DNA from: Candidatus Melainabacteria bacterium | GTDB lineage: Bacteria > Cyanobacteriota > Vampirovibrionia > Vampirovibrionales > Vampirovibrionaceae | Length of the DNA stretch: 64,000 bases | Assembly (NCBI GenBank): GCA_902168245.1 | Contig: CABHPA010000096.1 | Span: 1 to 64,000, forward strand | Direction: 5' to 3' | In this document: positions 59,825 through 64,000 of the stretch, in pieces | Position numbering within the stretch: the stretch's first letter is position 1 | How the letters are laid out: each line of letters opens with the position of its first letter | Position numbers and translations under genes: made by a program | The notes under the pieces: model-generated | Seen by the model: the letters and a program-made list of their open reading frames with translations, nothing else | Told to the model about the DNA's origin: nothing | Databases searched by the model: none

Positions 59825-60534
59825 AGTCAACTGGCGCCAACCCCGAACTGCTGCAAACGGAAAGTCTGACCAAGGTGTATGGCGACGTGCAGCCTGTTTA
59901 CGCCCTGAAAGGCATTAACCTGACCATTCGGCAAGGGGAGTTTTTAAGCATTATCGGCCCCAGCGGATCGGGAAAAAGCACATTGATGAACGTGCTGGGC
60001 TTGCTGGATAAACCGTCCGGCGGCTCTCTCAAATATTTGGGCGAAGAGTCAGTGTTATGGAGCGAGGGCCGCAAGTCCCGGTTCCGCAATGCGGAAATGG
60101 GCTTTGTCTTTCAAGCCCACATGCTGCTGCCTGAATTTACGGCGCTGGAAAACGTGCTGATGCCTTTGCGGATTGGCAAGGCTTTAAACGATAAAACCGC
60201 CGCCAAAGCGCAAGAGTTGCTAAAACGCATCGGGTTGGGTGATCGTATGCACCACCGGCCCGGCCAGTTGTCGGGCGGGCAGAACCAGCGAGTCGCCATT
60301 GCCCGGGCCCTGGTGAACACGCCCAAAATCGTATTCGCCGATGAACCCACCGGCGCGCTCGATTCGCAGACCAGTGTTGCAGTATATGAACTCTTGCGGG
60401 AAATCCATCAGGATGAGCAGGTGACCTTCGTGATCGTCACCCATGAGCAGGCGCTGTCCCAGAAAACAGACCGTGTGATCAGCCTGCTGGACGGTGAAAT
60501 TCGGGAAGATAGCAAGAGGGCGGAAGGGAGATGA
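59821..60534 (+). CDS. LolD/MacB-type ABC transporter ATP-binding protein
   Basis: 237 residues, cytoplasmic ATPase of the exporter. Walker A is GPSGSGKSTLMNVLGLLDKP, the Q-loop lies in VFQAHMLLPEFTALENV, the signature is LSGGQNQRVAIARAL, Walker B is KIVFADEPTGALD and the H-loop is in VIVTHEQ. The GTG start at 59821 overlaps the permease stop, which supports coupling. The substrate is unknown; lipoprotein, glycolipid or peptide export are all known for this class. Confidence 0.94.
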   Translation: MKSTGANPELLQTESLTKVYGDVQPVYALKGINLTIRQGEFLSIIGPSGSGKSTLMNVLGLLDKPSGGSLKYLGEESVLWSEGRKSRFRNAEMGFVFQAHMLLPEFTALENVLMPLRIGKALNDKTAAKAQELLKRIGLGDRMHHRPGQLSGGQNQRVAIARALVNTPKIVFADEPTGALDSQTSVAVYELLREIHQDEQVTFVIVTHEQALSQKTDRVISLLDGEIREDSKRAEGR

Positions 60535-60781
60535 GCGCTGCGCCTTTGCTTTCAAGCGTCTTGGTTTAATATCCAAATTGGACAATCAAAGCAGCAGGCA
60601 TCGCATTGCCTGTTTTTAGTATTTTGTATGTGTTATGGGTATATTGCTGTCAAGGGAGCGCGGCTCTGGTATAAGCGGCAGATACCTACTTGTATATCGT
60701 TTTTAACCCATGTTGGGAGTTGCGCTGGGAATCCAACTATGATTTTATACATTAGCTAAAAATTAAAAAGAGTTTTAAAAA

Positions 60782-62803
60782 ATGACCTCCACGCTGTTCC
60801 CATCATCTTCCCTGCAAGTCAGGAAACCCTATCAGTACCAGCCTGCCGCGCGCCAAAATTTGGCTCGCCCTGCTCAGCCCTCAGTGCTGTTTGCGGGGGG
60901 GAAATCCCAAGGTGGCCAGCAGCAAGAAATTTTTGAGCATGTCTCAGCTCCTTTGCTGAACGAGGCGCAGGGAGAAAAAACCATCATTGGGACAGCGCCG
61001 AGAAAGAATACGCCTGAGGAATCCGCGAGGGCGAAAGAAAATTTTAAACGTAGTTTCAGCAAACAGCAGGTGGTAAGTCATTTAGGCGCTTCTCCCAAAA
61101 TGGAGAACTTTCTTAAAGGGAATACCCCGCATCATCCTGAATTTTCCCTGCCTATTAACTTCAGGCCAAATATTGGCGACTCAGCGAACCATGCCTATTT
61201 TAATTCCACCAACCCTGAGTTCAGCCAGGTTTTGGATGTCTTAAACAAAAGAATCAACCGGAATGCTGCTTTGAAAGATGCTTTCAATGACTCTGCCCCG
61301 GTCAACTTTACGCTGAAACTGTTTTCCGCCCCAACCAAGGGTGTGGATATGGTTTACAAGAAATTGCTTCACGCTTATGGCGAGGAACTTTACCCGATTC
61401 TGGACACGGCTATAGAATCTGGCTGTGAAGGCTTCAACAAGGATTTCAAACACGAGGTGGATGGTCGCGTATCGCCCATGTTAAGGCTGGATAGCTTAAT
61501 GGGACAGGAATTCGCTTTTGATGGCGCCGTTCCCCGTCAATTGAGCGAGTTTTTACATAAACAGCTAGGTTTTGGCCAAAACCAATTGCTGAAAGACCAT
61601 CCGGATGAGCAGGCGCTCATTCGCAACTGGCGTGTCAAGTCAGCCGCCCGCTATGTAATGGACAGGGCGTCCACAATCAACAGCACCTGGGCGGAATGGG
61701 GAATTAGCGCCGGTATCAGTACGCTCTGGTCTTTCGCGCTGGATATTGTCGGTAAAAACTTTGCCATGGCAAGCTTGCTGAAGCGGAAACTGGATAAAAC
61801 GGATTACAATCAGCTTCCGGGCTGGCAGAAGGCGCTGCTGGGGCCACCGGAGAAGCTATATGAGCCGATTATTGAGGCGGCCAGCCCCGGTAAAAAAACC
61901 GCAGCGGTCGCAATCGGGCTAATGGGGCAGGCTTCTGCCGAAGTGCCCGATGTACTGCTGGTTCAGGGCGCAATCAAAAATTCCGACGGCGCGGAAGGCG
62001 AGACGCTGACGGAGATGCAGCGCTTGAAAAAGGCTGGTAGCGGCTTTTTGTGGGCCGTGAAAAACAAAAAGATGGACACCGGCCTGGCAGTTGTCTCCGC
62101 AGCGATTGGCACCTCGTTTGAGAAGGTCAAGGAATTGGTTTGGGTGCCTAAATCCTGGGGTGCTAAAGTCGGTTCTGCTTTGACAGGCTATGTCACCAAT
62201 GGGGTTTCAGTACTGGCCTGCGGCTTACCCTTCTTTACGGAGGGCGGGCCTCAAAGATCCAAGGCTGGCAGAATTTTGGCCAAAACATACCACCCGGTCA
62301 CCGGTACATTGAAGCTGCCGGTAGACGAGCATGCCGCGTTAGTCAGGAACGGCACACTGAATGGCGTCAAAGAGTTCTTTGAACGCAAGGCGGGCGAAAA
62401 ACTGCTTCACCTCAGCCCGACGAGCAGGATTGTGGCGGCATCCGTTCCGGTGGCGCTTGGCGTTTCCGTCCTGCCCAGCACAATCAACGCAATAACTACC
62501 TTCTTGCCGGAAGGGCTTGTGGCGGAAGGCATCAAAACAGGCATTTCCTGGTTGCAGGTTCCCTTGTTTGGCCCTATTGAACTGTTAGCCATGAATATTG
62601 TCGCCAAATGGAACAAGTCGAACCCCCAAAGGGTTACAAAATTGTCAAAAATCGGGCGGCCGGTTATCAATGCGGTACACGCGCCTTTCTCCATGATTAC
62701 TAAAGGCATAAAAGGCACATATTCTTACGCCAAAACCGGAAAATGGACGCCGCCGTACCAGGAATACCAGGACTTCCTGAATGCCATAAGGCAGGAGGCA
62801 TAA
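60782..62803 (+). CDS. Large tagged membrane protein, 673 aa
   Basis: Unrecognised family. Residues 1-35 are basic and Pro/Gln/Arg/Ala-rich with no acidic residue, followed by VLFAGGKSQGG with the tag at residues 36-40. Residues 60-290 are soluble-looking. Several hydrophobic segments follow (AGISTLWSFALDIVGKNFAM; KTAAVAIGLMGQAS; TSRIVAASVPVALGVSVLP; AITTFLPEGLVAEGI). AAAGAG lies upstream of the ATG in AT-rich DNA. A terminator-like hairpin follows. Its layout parallels the proteins at 12997 and 2423. Confidence 0.7.
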   Translation: MTSTLFPSSSLQVRKPYQYQPAARQNLARPAQPSVLFAGGKSQGGQQQEIFEHVSAPLLNEAQGEKTIIGTAPRKNTPEESARAKENFKRSFSKQQVVSHLGASPKMENFLKGNTPHHPEFSLPINFRPNIGDSANHAYFNSTNPEFSQVLDVLNKRINRNAALKDAFNDSAPVNFTLKLFSAPTKGVDMVYKKLLHAYGEELYPILDTAIESGCEGFNKDFKHEVDGRVSPMLRLDSLMGQEFAFDGAVPRQLSEFLHKQLGFGQNQLLKDHPDEQALIRNWRVKSAARYVMDRASTINSTWAEWGISAGISTLWSFALDIVGKNFAMASLLKRKLDKTDYNQLPGWQKALLGPPEKLYEPIIEAASPGKKTAAVAIGLMGQASAEVPDVLLVQGAIKNSDGAEGETLTEMQRLKKAGSGFLWAVKNKKMDTGLAVVSAAIGTSFEKVKELVWVPKSWGAKVGSALTGYVTNGVSVLACGLPFFTEGGPQRSKAGRILAKTYHPVTGTLKLPVDEHAALVRNGTLNGVKEFFERKAGEKLLHLSPTSRIVAASVPVALGVSVLPSTINAITTFLPEGLVAEGIKTGISWLQVPLFGPIELLAMNIVAKWNKSNPQRVTKLSKIGRPVINAVHAPFSMITKGIKGTYSYAKTGKWTPPYQEYQDFLNAIRQEA

Positions 62804-63112
62804 TTCCCGTCGTCGTGTTTGGTTAAATTCAATTGCTTGCCAAGGTTGGGCCAAATTTAAGGCCCAACCTTCAAGCTTTATAGAGGGATCTGCCGGATGA
62901 ATTGGCGGTCATTGGATTTGAGGAGCCGCAAAAACCAAGGCCCGCTGGCTTTTTGTGTGGTGAAGGGAAATTTATTGCGCCCGGAAGCGCCTGGCAAAAC
63001 GGGAAACTCCACCGACAAGCATCAAGCCTAAACTCCCAAAAGCTTCTCGTATTATGGTTTTTCAGGTGGTCTGTAACGCTGCTATTAATTGAAAATTTGA
63101 AGTCCCCAAAGT
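62804..63112. other. Intergenic region between convergent genes
   Basis: 309 bases. It holds the hairpin at 62842-62871. The remainder has no supported gene; a TTG-started 74-codon frame at 62902 has no ribosome binding site. Confidence 0.4.
62842..62871 (+). terminator. Terminator-like perfect hairpin
   Basis: AAGGTTGGGCC (62842-62852) and GGCCCAACCTT (62861-62871) form a perfect 11-bp stem with an 8-base AT loop. It lies 39 bases past the stop of the tagged membrane protein. Only a short T-rich stretch (CTTTAT) follows, so termination efficiency is uncertain. Confidence 0.65.
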
Positions 63113-64000
63113 TTATTGGGCATTAATTGCCATAATGGCTTGCGGCAATGATGAAGCGTTTCCGCCAACCGGCACCAGGACTTGTACCGGGTTCTGGCCG
63201 GATTTGAACGCCTCTTCCGGCGCCATGGCGTAAAACTTCAGTTGATTGCCGGATTTTTCCAGCACCGGGTAGGTGGCCCACAGCGTCTGGTTGACGGCTA
63301 CCCATACTTCCGTAGGAAGCGCCTCTCCGGGCTTTACGCTCAGGGAGCCTTGCACCATGGCGGGTAAATACCGGGAATTGAGATCCACATGGCGATAGGC
63401 TTCCGCGTTGTCCAGGGAAGCCGACCAGCCGGAAGGGGCCGGTTGAACCGCAGGGCCGAGCTGCGCCACGGGCTTGCCAATCCATTCTTTGTGCGGGCCG
63501 ATGCGGAACAGGCTCATGGTGTCGCCCTCCCCGAAAACCCTGATTTTGTCGGCAACCTGCCGCATCAGGTTTTCATACGTCACCGCCGGGTAGGTGCCGG
63601 TCTTGTCGCTGTGCTTGTCGGCATGCACCACCAGTTGGGAAAAGCCAGGATAGTCGGGCGCGAACATGGATTTGCCGTGGTTTTTGGCGGGTACCGGAAT
63701 TTTCAGGATATCCGCCAATGTGGGATAAATATCGATGGTTTTGACCGGTTTGTCGATGATTTTGCCTTGCTTTTGCCTCGGCAACTTGATTAAAAGCGGC
63801 ATGGACAGCAAATCCCCGTAGTTGCCCATGGTAATGTTGCGGCGCGGTTCCCCGGGCTTGGAGCTGAGGCCGTGATCGGCCATCACGATGACCACGGATT
63901 GATCGTACAGGCCGGTTTCCTGCAACTTGTCCAGAAGACTGCCCAATAAGCGATCGGCCGTGGCCAGTTGCAACAGATGGCGCTGGTAATGATCCGCCAG
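63113..64000 (-). CDS. Sulfatase/LTA-synthase-like hydrolase, C-terminal part
   Basis: 5'-truncated by the window edge; 295 codons are visible. The alkaline-phosphatase-superfamily core is recognisable: DRLLGSLLDKLQETGLYDQS, then VVIVMADHGLS with the metal-binding Asp-His, and MPLLIKLPRQKQGKIID then DIYPTLADIL. This is the usual C-terminal order of sulfatases and phosphoglycerol transferases. The nucleophile Ser/Thr or Cys lies outside the window, so the reaction cannot be given. The last 120 residues form a beta-rich extension (LKFYAMAPEEAFKSGQNPV). Confidence 0.8.
   Translation of the reverse strand: MADHYQRHLLQLATADRLLGSLLDKLQETGLYDQSVVIVMADHGLSSKPGEPRRNITMGNYGDLLSMPLLIKLPRQKQGKIIDKPVKTIDIYPTLADILKIPVPAKNHGKSMFAPDYPGFSQLVVHADKHSDKTGTYPAVTYENLMRQVADKIRVFGEGDTMSLFRIGPHKEWIGKPVAQLGPAVQPAPSGWSASLDNAEAYRHVDLNSRYLPAMVQGSLSVKPGEALPTEVWVAVNQTLWATYPVLEKSGNQLKFYAMAPEEAFKSGQNPVQVLVPVGGNASSLPQAIMAINAQ

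Noticed and set aside
57176-60534. Firm naming of the exporter as DevBCA or MacAB
   Set aside because: Gene order matches devBCA, but the permease resembles LolC/MacB more than DevC, and the substrate cannot be read from sequence.
62902-63126. TTG-started 74-codon frame
   Set aside because: No ribosome binding site, and it runs into the convergent sulfatase-like gene.
1-64000. CRISPR arrays, tRNA or rRNA genes, insertion sequences, phage genes
   Set aside because: Scanned both strands by eye for regular repeats, T-loop sequences, transposase motifs and terminal inverted repeats; none seen.

Overview
The window reads as a gene-dense bacterial chromosome with moderately high GC. It has short intergenic gaps, many ATGA/GTGA stop-start overlaps and ordinary core genes (frr, cdsA, rnc, miaA, cysE). 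A response regulator at 19181-19951 looks like the cyanobacterial RpaB/Ycf27 regulator from end to end. Yet nothing photosynthetic is present, and many lineage-specific proteins carry a short Phe-Gly tag near the N-terminus. Together these suggest a non-photosynthetic relative of cyanobacteria (Melainabacteria/Vampirovibrionia type). This is inferred from gene content, not from a marker gene. I saw no rRNA, tRNA, CRISPR array, insertion sequence or phage gene.

Layout. 1-1621: a clipped gene, an M48 protease and serine acetyltransferase, all on the minus strand. 1622-2054: a gene-free gap with a promoter-like and a terminator-like signal, possibly a small RNA. 2055-4264: a small protein of three near-identical 17-residue repeats, coupled to a large membrane protein. 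4274-11620: a trehalose-from-maltodextrin operon, treZ-malQ-treY, in which treY has no usable start codon and malQ carries an A10 run exactly where a one-base slip would fuse the two enzymes. 11857-20722: SDR dehydrogenase, a large membrane protein, a hemerythrin-like protein, a 5'-nucleotidase-like phosphatase, a lipoprotein, the RpaB-like regulator and a small protein. 21189-25631: coiled-coil and YkgJ proteins, leucine dehydrogenase, a PDZ protein and acylphosphatase. 25851-27792: three pilin-like or TadE/TadG-like proteins in a row. 27872-33369: miaA, membrane and pentapeptide proteins, then frr-cdsA-rnc.

33507-44909: mostly accessory genes. These include an ankyrin protein split by a frameshift, a DUF155/RMD1 protein, a type IV pilin-like protein, an O-methyltransferase, a YbjQ protein, a secreted TPR metalloprotease, another Flp-type pilin, an MTH1187-family protein and Phe-Gly-tagged proteins. 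44661-46097: a TetR regulator resembling NemR, with three copies of one palindromic operator, next to two very small genes. 46425-47459: a protein with the R, STS and ExE motifs of ADP-ribosyltransferase toxins, behind a perfect 16-bp palindrome. 47510-57003: P-type ATPase, ClC channel, TadG-like protein, multi-helix membrane protein, beta-carbonic anhydrase and an ArsR repressor. 57176-60534: an adaptor-permease-ATPase exporter operon. 60782-64000: a tagged membrane protein and a clipped sulfatase-like enzyme.

How the parts may work together: TreZ, MalQ and TreY convert maltodextrin to trehalose and recycle the short products. frr, cdsA and rnc form a housekeeping cluster. The pilin-like proteins, the secreted protease, the ankyrin protein, the candidate ADP-ribosyltransferase and the tagged proteins would suit a bacterium that attaches to or exploits other cells, but that lifestyle is inference.
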